From NCBI RefSeq assembly GCF_005502935.1, contig NZ_SCMP01000013.1, positions 1 through 64,000 of the forward strand: a stretch of DNA of 64,000 nt. The letters run 5' to 3'. Position numbers and translations under genes: made by a program. How positions within the stretch are numbered: position 1 is the stretch's first letter; each line of letters starts with the position of its first letter. This DNA is from Pseudomonas sp. 2FG (GTDB lineage: Bacteria; Pseudomonadota; Gammaproteobacteria; Pseudomonadales; Pseudomonadaceae). Positions 54,384 through 63,585 of the stretch are shown here, piece after piece. The notes under the pieces are model-generated. The model was not told the origin of the DNA, made no database searches, and saw only the letters and a list, made by a program, of their open reading frames with translations.

Positions 54384-55349
54384 ATGCGTGTTTTGTTGAC
54401 CGGCGCCACCGGCTTCGTCGGCCGGGGATTGCTGGAAAGGATGTCCACTTTGGTCAACCTGGAGCTGGTCGCGGCGGTGCGTAGTAGGCCAGCATCAGGG
54501 CTTCCCGAGCATGTTGCGAGCCGGCAGATTGCAGGGCTTGAGGCTGGTACTGACTGGCGAAAGGCGTTGGAGGGAATCGAAGCGGTCATTCACAGTGCCG
54601 CTCGCGTTCACGTCATGCACGATCAGGCGTCCGACCCGCTTGCCGAGTTCCGCAAGGTCAATGTCGACGGCACATTGAGCCTCGCTCGCCAGGCCGCGGA
54701 GGCGGGTGTGCGCCGCTTCATCTTTATCAGTTCGATCAAGGTCAACGGCGAAGGCACGCCAGTAGGTGCGCCCTACATTGCCGATGCTCAACCGGCACCG
54801 GCGGACCCTTATGGCATTTCCAAGATGGAAGCTGAACAGGGTTTACGTGCGCTTGCCGCCGAAACTGGGATGGAGGTTGTGATTATCCGTCCGACGCTGG
54901 TCTATGGGCCGGGGGTGAAAGCCAACTTCTTGAGCATGATGCGTTGGCTGCACAAGGGGGTGCCGTTACCGCTGGGAGCCATCCCAAATAAGCGCAGTTT
55001 GGTGGCGCTGGACAATCTGGTGGATCTGATCGTGACCTGCATCGATCATCCCGCCGCTGCTAACCAGACCTTTCTGGTCAGCGATGGTGAGGATTTGTCC
55101 ACCAGCCAATTGCTCAGCCGGATGGGGCAGGCGCTGGGTAAGCCGGCGCGGCTGTTGCCGATTCCCACCTGGATGCTGGCGCGTGCTGCAACTTTGTTGG
55201 GTAAGACGGCGGTTGCTCAGCGCTTGTGCGGCTCGCTACAGGTCGATATCAGCAAGACGCGTGAATTGCTGAACTGGTCTCCGCCGATCAGCGTTGATGA
55301 AGCGCTGCGTAGAACGGCCAAGCATTTTCTGGAACATCAAACTCGATGA
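54384..55349 (+). CDS. wbpV: UDP-4-keto-sugar 4-reductase, WbpV-like
   Basis: An extended SDR of 321 residues. VLLTGATGFVGRGLL is the NAD motif, ISSIKVNGEGTP the serine strand, and YGISK supplies YxxxK; IRPTLVYGPGVKANF follows. In P. aeruginosa O6, wbpV-wbpL-wbpM has this order, and WbpV with WbpM gives UDP-D-QuiNAc; a FucNAc-forming relative is the alternative. AGGTAAAGAG precedes the ATG. Its end overlaps wbpL by four bases. Confidence 0.88.
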   Translation: MRVLLTGATGFVGRGLLERMSTLVNLELVAAVRSRPASGLPEHVASRQIAGLEAGTDWRKALEGIEAVIHSAARVHVMHDQASDPLAEFRKVNVDGTLSLARQAAEAGVRRFIFISSIKVNGEGTPVGAPYIADAQPAPADPYGISKMEAEQGLRALAAETGMEVVIIRPTLVYGPGVKANFLSMMRWLHKGVPLPLGAIPNKRSLVALDNLVDLIVTCIDHPAAANQTFLVSDGEDLSTSQLLSRMGQALGKPARLLPIPTWMLARAATLLGKTAVAQRLCGSLQVDISKTRELLNWSPPISVDEALRRTAKHFLEHQTR

Positions 55350-56356
55350 GCATCTGGTGGTTGCTGCCGGCCATGGCCGGCGTTTCTGTATTTTTGACGG
55401 GCGCCTTGCGCCGATACGCCTTGGCGCGCAGCCTGATGGATATTCCCAATGGCCGCAGTTCGCACTCGGTGCCCACGCCGCGTGGCGGCGGGGTGGCGAT
55501 TGTGCTCAGTTTTCTGGCAGCGCTGCCTCTATTGGCCTTGGTTGGTGTAATGGCATGGCCGGTGATGTGGGCCTTGCTGGGCGCGGGTGCCTGGATCGCC
55601 GTGGTGGGGTTTCTCGATGACCATGGTCATATCGCTGCGCGCTGGCGGTTGTTGGCGCATTTCATCGGTGCCGGTTGGGCACTGGGCTGGTTGGGTGGTT
55701 TGCCGTCGCTGGTGATCTTCGGCTTCGACCTGGAGCTGGGCTGGCTGGGTTATGCGCTGGCGGCGTTTTACCTGGTTTGGTTGCTCAATCTGTATAATTT
55801 TATGGATGGCATTGATGGTATCGCCAGTGTCGAGGCGATCTGCGTGTGCTTGGGTGGCGCGTTGCTCTATCTGTTGCTGGGCGAGGGGGCTACCGCCCTG
55901 GCGCCCTTGTCGCTGGCGGTGGCGGTGGCGGGCTTCCTGTTCTGGAACTTCCCGCCGGCGCGCATCTTTATGGGCGATGCCGGCAGTGGCTTTCTCGGTA
56001 TGGCGTTGGGTGTGCTCTCGCTGCAAGCCGCCTGGGTGGCGCCGCAGTTGCTGTGGAGTTGGTTGATCCTACTCGGGGTGTTCATCGTCGATGCCACTTG
56101 GACGCTGTTTCGCAGGCTGCTGCGGGGCGATAAGGTGTACGAGGCGCACCGCAGCCATGCTTACCAGTACGCATCGCGCCAATTTGGCAAGCACTTGCCG
56201 GTGACGCTGGCGGTTGGGGCGTTGAACCTTTTCTGGTTGCTGCCGATTGCGCTTTGGGTCGGGCTTGGTGGAGTGGATGGCGCCTTGGGAGTGTTGGTGG
56301 CTTACCTACCCTTGGTGTGGTTGGCGGTAAGGTTCAAGGCTGGGGAACGGGAGTAG
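55346..56356 (+). CDS. wbpL: Initiating sugar-phosphate transferase, WbpL/WecA-type
   Basis: A polytopic enzyme of 336 residues that transfers the first sugar-1-phosphate (FucNAc, QuiNAc or GlcNAc) to undecaprenyl phosphate. DIPNGRSSHSVPTPRGGG, NLYNFMDGIDGIAS and IFMGDAGSGFLG are the conserved Mg-binding and catalytic segments of the MraY/WecA family, and RSHAYQY near the C-terminus fits the WbpL subgroup. In P. aeruginosa WbpL starts both the ABC-type and Wzy-type O chains, so it may serve both loci of this window. Confidence 0.94.
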   Translation: MSIWWLLPAMAGVSVFLTGALRRYALARSLMDIPNGRSSHSVPTPRGGGVAIVLSFLAALPLLALVGVMAWPVMWALLGAGAWIAVVGFLDDHGHIAARWRLLAHFIGAGWALGWLGGLPSLVIFGFDLELGWLGYALAAFYLVWLLNLYNFMDGIDGIASVEAICVCLGGALLYLLLGEGATALAPLSLAVAVAGFLFWNFPPARIFMGDAGSGFLGMALGVLSLQAAWVAPQLLWSWLILLGVFIVDATWTLFRRLLRGDKVYEAHRSHAYQYASRQFGKHLPVTLAVGALNLFWLLPIALWVGLGGVDGALGVLVAYLPLVWLAVRFKAGERE

Positions 56357-56359
56357 TGT

Positions 56360-56392
56360 CCCTCACCCCTGATCCCTCTCCTGGCGAGAGTG
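56360..56392 (+). repeat. CCCTCACCC/CTCTCC interspersed repeat
   Basis: A partial copy of the family at 3157-3190, starting CCCTCACCCCTGATCCCTCT and followed by an imperfect pairing arm. It occurs directly after the wbpL stop, in the 214 bases before wbpM. Confidence 0.5.
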
Positions 56393-56570
56393 CAAGGTTG
56401 AGTTCGTTGCTGGGCGTTACGAATGCTAACAGTGAGTAGGATGGAACCCTTGTGGGGTATGCCGTTTACCCAGTGTTGATTCCGGGCGTGGCTGAGTGTT
56501 TGGCGCTGAAGATTAACTGCGTTGCGGCCGATCTGTGTATTGGGTTGTTAAAGATTTCGAGGACGCTCTT

Positions 56571-58577
56571 GTGTTAAGGACTGCTGATAAGTTGCGCGAA
56601 GGGCTGTTGCGGCTGCCGCGCCGTTACAAGCGCTTGTTGCAGGTGACCACCGATGTGGCGCTGGTATGGGCCGCTTTGTGGTTGGCATTTGTCGTGCGCC
56701 TGGGCACCGACAACCTGATTCAGCCGTGGGGAGGGCAGCTCTGGCTGTTTGTGGTCGCCCCGCTGATTGCTATCCCGCTGTTCGTCAAGTTCGGCATGTA
56801 CCGGGCGGTGATGCGCTACTTCGGTAACGACGCGCTGCTCGCTATCGCCAAGGCTGTCACCCTGTCTGCCTTGTTTCTCGCGCTCGCGGTGTATTGGTAC
56901 CGCGGTGCTCCAGAAGTTGTACCGCGCTCATTGGTGTTCAACTACTGGTGGTTGAGCCTGGTGATGGTCGGCGGGTTGCGCCTGGGAATGCGCCAGTACT
57001 TTATGGGCGACTGGTTCTCAGCCAGCCAACCGATGCCGTTTATGAACCGTGCTGACGGTTTGCCTAAGGTGGCAATCTATGGCGCTGGGGCTGCCGGTAA
57101 CCAGTTGGTGGGGGCCTTGCGGATGGGGCGCGCGATGCGCCCGGTGGCGTTCATCGACGATGACAGCGGCATTGCCAATCGGGTAATTGCCGGACTGCGG
57201 GTGTTCAAGCCCAAGCATATCCAGCAGATGATCGAGGATACGGGGGCGCAGGAGATCTTGCTGGCAATTCCTTCGGCCTCCCGCGGGCGCCGGCGCGAGG
57301 TGTTGGAGCTTCTTGAACAGTTCCCGCTGCATGTGCGCAGTGTGCCGGGCTTTATGGATCTGGCCAGTGGCCGGGTGAAGGTCGATGACATCCAGGAAGT
57401 GGATATCGCCGACTTGCTCGGACGTGATGCGGTTCCGCCGCAACAGGAGTTATTCGAACGTTGCATTCGTGGTCAGACCGTTATGGTGACGGGCGCTGGA
57501 GGCTCGATCGGTTCCGAGTTGTGCCGCCAGATCATGGCGAGTGAGCCCACCACGCTGCTGCTGTTCGAGCACAGCGAATTCAATCTGTACAGCATTCATG
57601 CCGAGCTTGAGCAGAGGATCGAGCGTGAGTCCTTGCCGCTACGGCTGGTGCCCATCCTGGGCTCGATCCGCAATCCAGAGCGGCTGTTGGACATTATGCG
57701 GACCTGGCAGGTGGACACCCTCTACCATGCGGCCGCCTACAAGCATGTGCCGATGGTGGAGCACAACATTGCCGAGGGGGTGCTGAACAACGTCATGGGT
57801 TCGCTGTACACCGCTCAGGCTGCGGTGCGGGCCGGCGTTGAGCATTTCGTGCTGATTTCCACCGACAAGGCGGTGCGGCCGACCAACGTGATGGGCAGCA
57901 CCAAGCGCCTGGCTGAAATGGTTTTGCAGGCGTTGAGCCGGGAATCGGTTCCGGTGCTGTTTGCCGACAAGGATGCCGTCCATCAGCTCAACAAGACCCG
58001 TTTCACCATGGTGCGTTTCGGTAATGTGCTGGGTTCTTCGGGATCGGTGATTCCACGGTTTCATGCGCAAATTCGTCGCGGCGGGCCGGTGACGGTCACG
58101 CATCCCAATATCACTCGTTACTTCATGACCATTCCCGAGGCCGCTCAGCTGGTGATTCAAGCCGGCTCGATGGGGCAGGGAGGGGATGTGTTCGTGTTGG
58201 ATATGGCCCAGCCGGTGAAGATTCTCGAACTGGCGGAAAAGATGATTCACCTTTCCGGCCTCAGTGTGCGTTCGGAGAAGAATCCTCACGGGGATATTGC
58301 CATCGAGTTCAGCGGCTTGCGTCCTGGCGAGAAGCTGTATGAGGAATTGCTGATCGGCGATAACGTCAGTCCGACCGATCACCCGATGATCATGCGCGCC
58401 AATGAGGAGCATCTGCCCTGGGAGTCTCTCAAGACGGTGCTGGCAGCATTGCTCGAGGCCGTTGAGCAGGACGATTACGCTAAAGTGCGTCAGTTGCTGC
58501 GCGAGACGGTCAACGGCTATGCCCCGGAAGGGGAGATCGTCGACTGGATACATCTGCAGCGCCGGATCGAGCCCTGA
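56571..58577 (+). CDS. wbpM: Membrane UDP-sugar 4,6-dehydratase
   Basis: WbpM converts UDP-GlcNAc to the 4-keto-6-deoxy intermediate for D-QuiNAc or D-FucNAc. Four hydrophobic segments occupy the first 150 residues; a CoA-binding-like Rossmann part follows (AIYGAGAAGNQLVGAL), then the SDR catalytic half (VMVTGAGGSIGSELCRQIM). The active-site stretch STDKAVRPTNVMGSTKR shows Met for Tyr, known in this family. GTG 56571 is preferred (GAGG eight bases upstream, and MLRTADKLREGLLRLPRRYK resembles the P. aeruginosa start), giving 668 residues; the frame extends to 56535. Confidence 0.94.
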   Translation: MLRTADKLREGLLRLPRRYKRLLQVTTDVALVWAALWLAFVVRLGTDNLIQPWGGQLWLFVVAPLIAIPLFVKFGMYRAVMRYFGNDALLAIAKAVTLSALFLALAVYWYRGAPEVVPRSLVFNYWWLSLVMVGGLRLGMRQYFMGDWFSASQPMPFMNRADGLPKVAIYGAGAAGNQLVGALRMGRAMRPVAFIDDDSGIANRVIAGLRVFKPKHIQQMIEDTGAQEILLAIPSASRGRRREVLELLEQFPLHVRSVPGFMDLASGRVKVDDIQEVDIADLLGRDAVPPQQELFERCIRGQTVMVTGAGGSIGSELCRQIMASEPTTLLLFEHSEFNLYSIHAELEQRIERESLPLRLVPILGSIRNPERLLDIMRTWQVDTLYHAAAYKHVPMVEHNIAEGVLNNVMGSLYTAQAAVRAGVEHFVLISTDKAVRPTNVMGSTKRLAEMVLQALSRESVPVLFADKDAVHQLNKTRFTMVRFGNVLGSSGSVIPRFHAQIRRGGPVTVTHPNITRYFMTIPEAAQLVIQAGSMGQGGDVFVLDMAQPVKILELAEKMIHLSGLSVRSEKNPHGDIAIEFSGLRPGEKLYEELLIGDNVSPTDHPMIMRANEEHLPWESLKTVLAALLEAVEQDDYAKVRQLLRETVNGYAPEGEIVDWIHLQRRIEP

Positions 58578-58887
58578 TCGTTGGCACGTTTGGCAAAGGG
58601 GGGGAGCGGCTAAGTTAGACTCTGCGGCTTTAGGTTCTGTACGGAAAGTGCCTGGGGGGATTCGGCTGTTACTCCGCTCCGTTGCGCCTTGCCTGATCTT
58701 CGCTCGAAGACTTTTCGTTGCGGTCTCAGAGGAGAGGTTAACGGCCCTCGGCAGCGGGCGTTGAGCCCGCTCACAGACAAAACTGTAACGACTTCGGGAC
58801 GCGACCAGGGCGCTGGGCTCGTGCGCGCCAGCTGAGCCCCGCGAACCACTGTTCAAGGCTACAGGCTGGAGCCAAGCCGCGTAAAAA
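58578..58887. other. Intergenic region after wbpM with a GC hairpin
   Basis: About 310 bases between converging genes with no supported coding sequence. A 7-bp stem hairpin (AGCGGGC at 58753-58759, GCCCGCT at 58765-58771) could contribute to termination, though no T-run follows on either strand. The TTCTGTACGGAAAG sequence near 58635 looks like an insertion-sequence end, but no partner was found. Confidence 0.4.
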
Positions 58888-59502
58888 CTAGCAAGCCAGA
58901 CTGTCGGCTTGGCGATAGAGCATCAGCAGCTTACGCGTGATGGTCTGTTGGATATCGTCACGCTCGAAGGCGGAGAGGCGCGTGAGTTTGTTTACCTGCA
59001 GGCGGTGTAGGTGGATGTAGGGCATCTGCTGGTCGAACTCGCGTAGATCGCCCTTCATCATGATGGGCAGGAAGACATCGCCGATCTTCTTCTGGCTGCT
59101 GATGATCTGCGCCAAGGCTAGCTTGAACGGCATGGTTTTGGGCGCTGGGCCACCCCCTTTGATTTGCGTGGTCAGCAACAGCCCAGGTTTGCCCAGGACC
59201 ACTCCCGGCAGCACGCAAAGCCCGGTCTTGCGCACGGCGCTGGCCTCGATGCCATGCAAGGTATCGTGAAAGGCATAAGCGTCTGGCAGCACCACCATCT
59301 TGCGGCCGAGATCGCAGGGGAAGTGCAGGGTGTAGTTGGTATACAGCAGGCGTACTGATTCCGAGTACACACAAAGGCGGTTCTCGAACAGCCGAATGAA
59401 ACGCTCGGCCAGTTCGCGGCGGGCCATGCTGTCCAGATCCCAGATCAGGTCCTGATTCTGCGGCTGTTTGAGATCGACTTCCTGGTGCTCCATGTTGCTC
59501 AT
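58888..59502 (-). CDS. Hypothetical protein, 204 aa
   Basis: A soluble-looking protein with no signal peptide, membrane segment or motif that I recognise. Its composition and reading are natural (for example MVVLPDAYAFHDTLHGIEAS and DVFLPIMMKGDLREFDQQ). It begins 10 bases after the chemoreceptor tail at 59513-59701 on the same strand, so an ancestral link to chemotaxis or a receptor gene is possible but unproven. It converges with wbpM. Confidence 0.65.
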   Translation of the reverse strand: MSNMEHQEVDLKQPQNQDLIWDLDSMARRELAERFIRLFENRLCVYSESVRLLYTNYTLHFPCDLGRKMVVLPDAYAFHDTLHGIEASAVRKTGLCVLPGVVLGKPGLLLTTQIKGGGPAPKTMPFKLALAQIISSQKKIGDVFLPIMMKGDLREFDQQMPYIHLHRLQVNKLTRLSAFERDDIQQTITRKLLMLYRQADSLAC

Positions 59503-59512
59503 GCTATCCCTC

Positions 59513-59701
59513 TCATACGCGCAATTGCCCTAACCAACGGTTCAACTGCTCGGCCAACTGGTTCAGCTGTTGGCTAGCGCCGCTGGACTGTTGCGCGGCC
59601 AGTGCATTGTTGTGGGTCAGACTAGCCGCCTGGATAACAGTTTGGTTGATATTTTCCATTGCGTGCGACTGTTGCAGCCCCGGCACTGGCGATCGAGGCA
59701 T
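59513..59701 (-). pseudogene. C-terminal remnant of a methyl-accepting chemotaxis protein
   Basis: The 62-residue reading contains QSHAMENINQTVIQAASL, then NNALAAQQSSGASQQLNQLAEQLNRW. This matches the last helix of chemoreceptors (I..IN..V......NA...E......L..QA..L). Everything upstream, including the membrane segments and HAMP domain, is absent; the first few residues before LQQSHA look unrelated. A free-standing functional peptide seems unlikely. Confidence 0.75.
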
Positions 59702-59948
59702 TCAAGCCGGTCAGGTTAGGCAGTGACTGGCCGAAGCAGGGCAACGCTATTGGCCTTAATGGCAGCAGCGATTATTCAGGATGTCTGTTAGCATTTCGGC
59801 CGCCAAAGCGGCAAACCTAAGCGCCTGCTGGTCTGTCGTTCCGCTTTGGAGCCTACTTTGTTGCCCGCGAGTCTTAGACTCGCTACGCCGCACGACCACC
59901 AAATAGATTGATTCGCGATGCCTGTGGCATTGCACCACGGGGGATTGC

Positions 59949-60779
59949 ATGGATCTTTGGACCGCCGCGCAAGCGTTGATTTTGGGCCTCGTTGAGGGAC
60001 TGACGGAGTTTTTGCCGATTTCCAGCACCGGTCACCAGATCATAGTCGCCGACTTGATCGGTTTCGACGGCGAGCGGGCCAAGGCCTTCAACATCATCAT
60101 CCAGCTCGCCGCGATCCTCGCGGTGATCTGGGAGTACCGACGCAAGATCCTCGATGTGGTCGTCGGCCTGCCGAAACAACAGCAGGCGCAGCGCTTCACC
60201 GCCAATCTGCTGATAGCCTTTATTCCCGCGGCTATCCTTGGTGTGACCTTTGCCGATGCGATTCAGCATTATCTGTTCAACCCCATTACCGTCGCTGCGG
60301 CGCTGGTGGTAGGCGGGGTGGTCATGCTCTGGGCCGAGCGCCGCAAGCATGTGATCCGCGCCGAGAGCGTCGACGACATGTGCTGGAAGGACGCCCTCAA
60401 GGTCGGCTGCGCCCAGTGCCTGGCGCTGATTCCGGGCACCTCGCGCTCCGGCGCCACCATTATCGGTGGCCTGCTGTTCGGCTTGTCGCGCAAGGCGGCC
60501 ACCGAGTTCTCCTTCTTCCTGGCGATGCCGACCATGGTCGGTGCGGCGGTTTACACGGGGTACAAGCACCGTGAGCTGTTCCAGCCAGGCGATTTTCCGG
60601 TATTCGCCTTAGGCTTCGTCGCCTCCTTTGTGTTTGCCATGCTGGCGGTGCGCCAACTGCTGAAATTTATCGGCAACCACAGCTACGCGGCGTTTGCCTG
60701 GTATCGCATCGGCTTTGGGCTGTTGATTCTGGCGACCTGGCAGCTCAGCCTGATCGACTGGAGCACGGCGCAACACTGA
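59949..60779 (+). CDS. uppP: Undecaprenyl-diphosphatase
   Basis: UppP (BacA) removes a phosphate from undecaprenyl pyrophosphate, returning the lipid carrier for peptidoglycan and O-polysaccharide synthesis, and gives bacitracin tolerance. The 276-residue protein is polytopic. [15 protein letters not shown] near residue 16 and [10 protein letters not shown] near residue 160 are the two active-site motifs of the family. GGGGGATTGC provides a weak ribosome binding site. The next gene begins at the stop, so the two may share a transcript. Confidence 0.96.
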   Translation: MDLWTAAQALILGLVEGLTEFLPISSTGHQIIVADLIGFDGERAKAFNIIIQLAAILAVIWEYRRKILDVVVGLPKQQQAQRFTANLLIAFIPAAILGVTFADAIQHYLFNPITVAAALVVGGVVMLWAERRKHVIRAESVDDMCWKDALKVGCAQCLALIPGTSRSGATIIGGLLFGLSRKAATEFSFFLAMPTMVGAAVYTGYKHRELFQPGDFPVFALGFVASFVFAMLAVRQLLKFIGNHSYAAFAWYRIGFGLLILATWQLSLIDWSTAQH

Positions 60780-60829
60780 TGTGCCGGAGGCTCCCGGCGG
60801 GACCATTGAATCCGTCTAGCGAGACCAGT

Positions 60830-61666
60830 ATGTCGCCCACCGAGCGTTTCGACGGCCCCGAGCAAACCGCCATTACCGGCGAAACCGTGCTGCGCTACCA
60901 CTATTGCTGGAAGCGCCGGGATCTCGACGGGGTGATGGCGCTCTATCACCCGGATATCGAATACAACGACTTCTTCCAGAACCGCGTGATGCACCTGGCC
61001 GAGTTGCGCGACTACGTGCGCCTTACCATGCCGCGTGGCCCGGAAGAGGCGCTGGAACATAGCGACCGGATTCGGCTGGATGGGGACACAGCCTTTATCC
61101 AATACCGGATCACCTTGCGTGGCGGCGAAGGGCTGGTGTCGTTCCGAGCCAGTGAGGCGCTGACCGTGCGCGATGGCCTGATCTGGCGGGTCAATGAATA
61201 CGCCTCGTTGGTGCATGAAAGTCGTGCGCTCAACGCCGCAGCCGACAGCCGTCCGGCGATCAGTCGCCTGGGCCTGTCGGCGCGGCAGTTGGGTTTCCTG
61301 GCGCAAGACCTGCAGCAGTATTTCGAGCGCGATCAACCCTATCTCGACCCCGAGCTGAATCTGCAACAAGTGGCGACTAACAGTGGCTACAGCCGCAACC
61401 AGATTTCCTACCTGCTTAATCAGGTGCTCGGGCAGAGCTTCTACCGCTATGTGAACCAGGCGCGCCTACAGCATTTGCTGGCCGCGCTGGCAACGGCCCC
61501 GCAGCCGGTACGGATCGACGAACTGGCCTTCGCGGCGGGTTTCAATTCCATGTCCGCCTTCTATAGCTGCTTTCGCCAGCACACCGGGCTGTCGCCCAAG
61601 GCCTATTTAAAACTGAATGCCGGCGAGCAAATTTCTTTGCGGGCACGCGCGCAAGACAAGCCCTGA
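60830..61666 (+). CDS. AraC-family regulator with N-terminal SnoaL-like domain
   Basis: The N-terminal half (about residues 15-125, HYCWKRRDLDGVMALYHPD) resembles the SnoaL/NTF2 pocket fold, which could bind a small ligand. The C-terminal half holds two AraC helix-turn-helix motifs: LQQVATNSGYSRNQISYLL and RIDELAFAAGFNSMSAFYSC followed by HTGLSPKAYL. ATG 60830 is used, giving 278 residues; an ATG at 60779 overlapping the uppP stop is the alternative. It lies just upstream of the oxidase, cupin and binding-protein genes and probably controls them. Confidence 0.87.
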   Translation: MSPTERFDGPEQTAITGETVLRYHYCWKRRDLDGVMALYHPDIEYNDFFQNRVMHLAELRDYVRLTMPRGPEEALEHSDRIRLDGDTAFIQYRITLRGGEGLVSFRASEALTVRDGLIWRVNEYASLVHESRALNAAADSRPAISRLGLSARQLGFLAQDLQQYFERDQPYLDPELNLQQVATNSGYSRNQISYLLNQVLGQSFYRYVNQARLQHLLAALATAPQPVRIDELAFAAGFNSMSAFYSCFRQHTGLSPKAYLKLNAGEQISLRARAQDKP

Positions 61667-61716
61667 GCTGAGCCACTAGTCTCTTTCGGAATACAGTCCA
61701 ACCCTGGAGTTTCCGA

Positions 61717-63123
61717 ATGAGCGCCTGGCGCAACATCAGCCTGTGGATGGATCAGCTTGACGACGAACTGAGCGCACGTCCGGCTCTGGATGGCGCGCTG
61801 GAGGCTGACGTCGCGATCATCGGCGCAGGCTATACCGGGCTTTGGACCGCGTATTACCTCAAGCGTCAGGCGCCACAATTGCGCATTGCCATAGTCGAGG
61901 CCGAGACCGCCGGCTTTGGCGCCTCCGGGCGCAATGGTGGCTGGCTGATGGGCAATATCCTCGGCGAGGATCGCCTGCTTGCCGGCCTGCCAGCCGAGCA
62001 GCGGCGCGCTGCCTTCGACCTGCTGCACGGCATTCCCGACGAGGTGGCGGCGGTGCTCGAGCGTGAAGGCATCGCTTGCGACTACCGCAAAGCCGGGGTG
62101 CTGTACTGCGCCGCGCGTTACCCGGAACAGGAAACCAGCCTGCGCCAGTGGCTGGAACACCTCTATGGCCAGGGCCTGAGCGAAGCGGATTATCGTTGGT
62201 TGAGCCCCGCTGAACTGAGCCAGCAACTGCGTATCGCCAACCCTTTCGGGGCGATCCACACCCCGCACTGCGCGACCATCCAGCCGGCCAAACTGGTTCG
62301 TGGCCTGGCCCGTAGCGTTGAGCGCATGGGCGTCCAACTGTTCGAAAAAAGCCGCGTCACCGACTGGCAGCCGGGGTTGATTCGTACCGCGCGCGGCACC
62401 GTCAGCGCCCGCTGGGTGGTGCCGGCGGTGGAGGGCTATGCGGCCAGCCTGCCGCCCTTGGGGCATTACCAGCTACCGGTGCAAAGCCTGTTGGTCGCGA
62501 CCGCGCCCTTGCCGGCCGCCACCTGGGCCGAGATCGGCCTGGATCGCGGCCAGGCCTTTAGCGAGAGTAGCCGTCAGGTCACCTACGGCCAGCGCAGCGC
62601 CGATGATCGCTTGGTGTTCGGCGCCCGCGGGGGCTATCGGTTCGGCGGCAAACTGCGCTATGACTTCAATCTCAGCGAGGACGAAGTCGGCTTGCGCCGC
62701 TACCTGTTCGGCGAACTCTTCCCGCAGTTGAAAGACGTCGAAATCACCCATTCCTGGGGCGGCAACCTGGGCATGTCGCGGCGTTTCCACCCGCACATGC
62801 TCTGCGACCGCAAGAATGGCATCGCGCTGTCCGGTGGTTATGGCGGTGAAGGCGTGGGCGCCAGCAACCTCGGCGGGCGGACCCTGGCGGATTTGATTTT
62901 GGCCCAGGACAGCCTGCTCACCCGCCAGCCCTGGGTGCTCAAGGACGACGCCATTCAGGCGCTGAAAGCCTGGGAGCCCGAGCCCTGCCGCTGGCTTGGC
63001 TACAACGCCATCATCCGCAGTTTCGTGCATGAGGATCAGGTGCTCGTCAACCCCCACAGCCCCGTTTGGAGACGCAAGCTCGCCAGCCGCCTGGCGGACT
63101 TCATGGAAGGTTTCATGCGCTAG
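61717..63123 (+). CDS. FAD-dependent amine oxidoreductase, PuuB-like
   Basis: A 468-residue flavoprotein of the DAO family. DVAIIGAGYTGLWTAYYL is the dinucleotide-binding motif and GFGASGRNGGWLMG the second FAD-contact segment. GGYGGEGVGASNLGGRTLAD near the C-terminus is typical of PuuB-type gamma-glutamylputrescine oxidases. It would oxidise a polyamine or related amine to an aldehyde with release of ammonia and peroxide. A periplasmic polyamine-binding protein gene follows, which supports this substrate class. Confidence 0.88.
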   Translation: MSAWRNISLWMDQLDDELSARPALDGALEADVAIIGAGYTGLWTAYYLKRQAPQLRIAIVEAETAGFGASGRNGGWLMGNILGEDRLLAGLPAEQRRAAFDLLHGIPDEVAAVLEREGIACDYRKAGVLYCAARYPEQETSLRQWLEHLYGQGLSEADYRWLSPAELSQQLRIANPFGAIHTPHCATIQPAKLVRGLARSVERMGVQLFEKSRVTDWQPGLIRTARGTVSARWVVPAVEGYAASLPPLGHYQLPVQSLLVATAPLPAATWAEIGLDRGQAFSESSRQVTYGQRSADDRLVFGARGGYRFGGKLRYDFNLSEDEVGLRRYLFGELFPQLKDVEITHSWGGNLGMSRRFHPHMLCDRKNGIALSGGYGGEGVGASNLGGRTLADLILAQDSLLTRQPWVLKDDAIQALKAWEPEPCRWLGYNAIIRSFVHEDQVLVNPHSPVWRRKLASRLADFMEGFMR

Positions 63124-63174
63124 AACCCCGCTGGTTACTGACTAGCGGACGATCAACAAAAAGGTACTCGAACC

Positions 63175-63516
63175 ATGAGCATCACCCACTTTAAAAGCAC
63201 CGCCAGCGTGGCCCTTGCCGACTCTGCACCGGTAGCCGTGCCCTTGAGCGAGACCATCGCCATCGCCTCGACAACCAGCGTGGAAAGACCCGATGGCGTC
63301 GAGACCGGCATCTGGGAGTGCACGCCCGGGCGCTGGCGCAGGCAAATCGTGCAGCAGGAGTTTTGCCACTTCATCCAGGGCCGTTGCACCTTCACCCCTG
63401 ACGGCGGCGAACCCCTGCAGATCCAGGCTGGCGATGCGTTGATGCTGCCGGCCAACAGCACCGGTATCTGGGATATCCACGAAACGGTACGCAAGACCTA
63501 CGTGCTGATTTTCTGA
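63175..63516 (+). CDS. Cupin-domain protein
   Basis: A 113-residue single-domain cupin of the EutQ/DUF861 type. FCHFIQGRCTFTPDGGEP and GDALMLPANSTGIWDIHE are the two halves of the cupin barrel, and the C-terminus TVRKTYVLIF is typical. Such proteins are regularly found beside FAD oxidases in polyamine gene groups; their exact job is not settled. It starts 51 bases after the oxidase stop. Confidence 0.85.
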   Translation: MSITHFKSTASVALADSAPVAVPLSETIAIASTTSVERPDGVETGIWECTPGRWRRQIVQQEFCHFIQGRCTFTPDGGEPLQIQAGDALMLPANSTGIWDIHETVRKTYVLIF

Positions 63517-63585
63517 AGCCGCTGTAAGCACCGCTTCAAGCAACCGCTAACCACAAAATCCTTAACCACAACAAAATCAAAGTAA

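Noticed and set aside
58620..58740. Possible insertion-sequence end near TTCTGTACGG
   Set aside because: No second end, target duplication or transposase fragment nearby.
57639..58856. 405-codon minus-strand open frame
   Set aside because: Antisense to the 3' half of wbpM with His/Gly-rich shadow composition; the unoverlapped part has no homology that I recognise.
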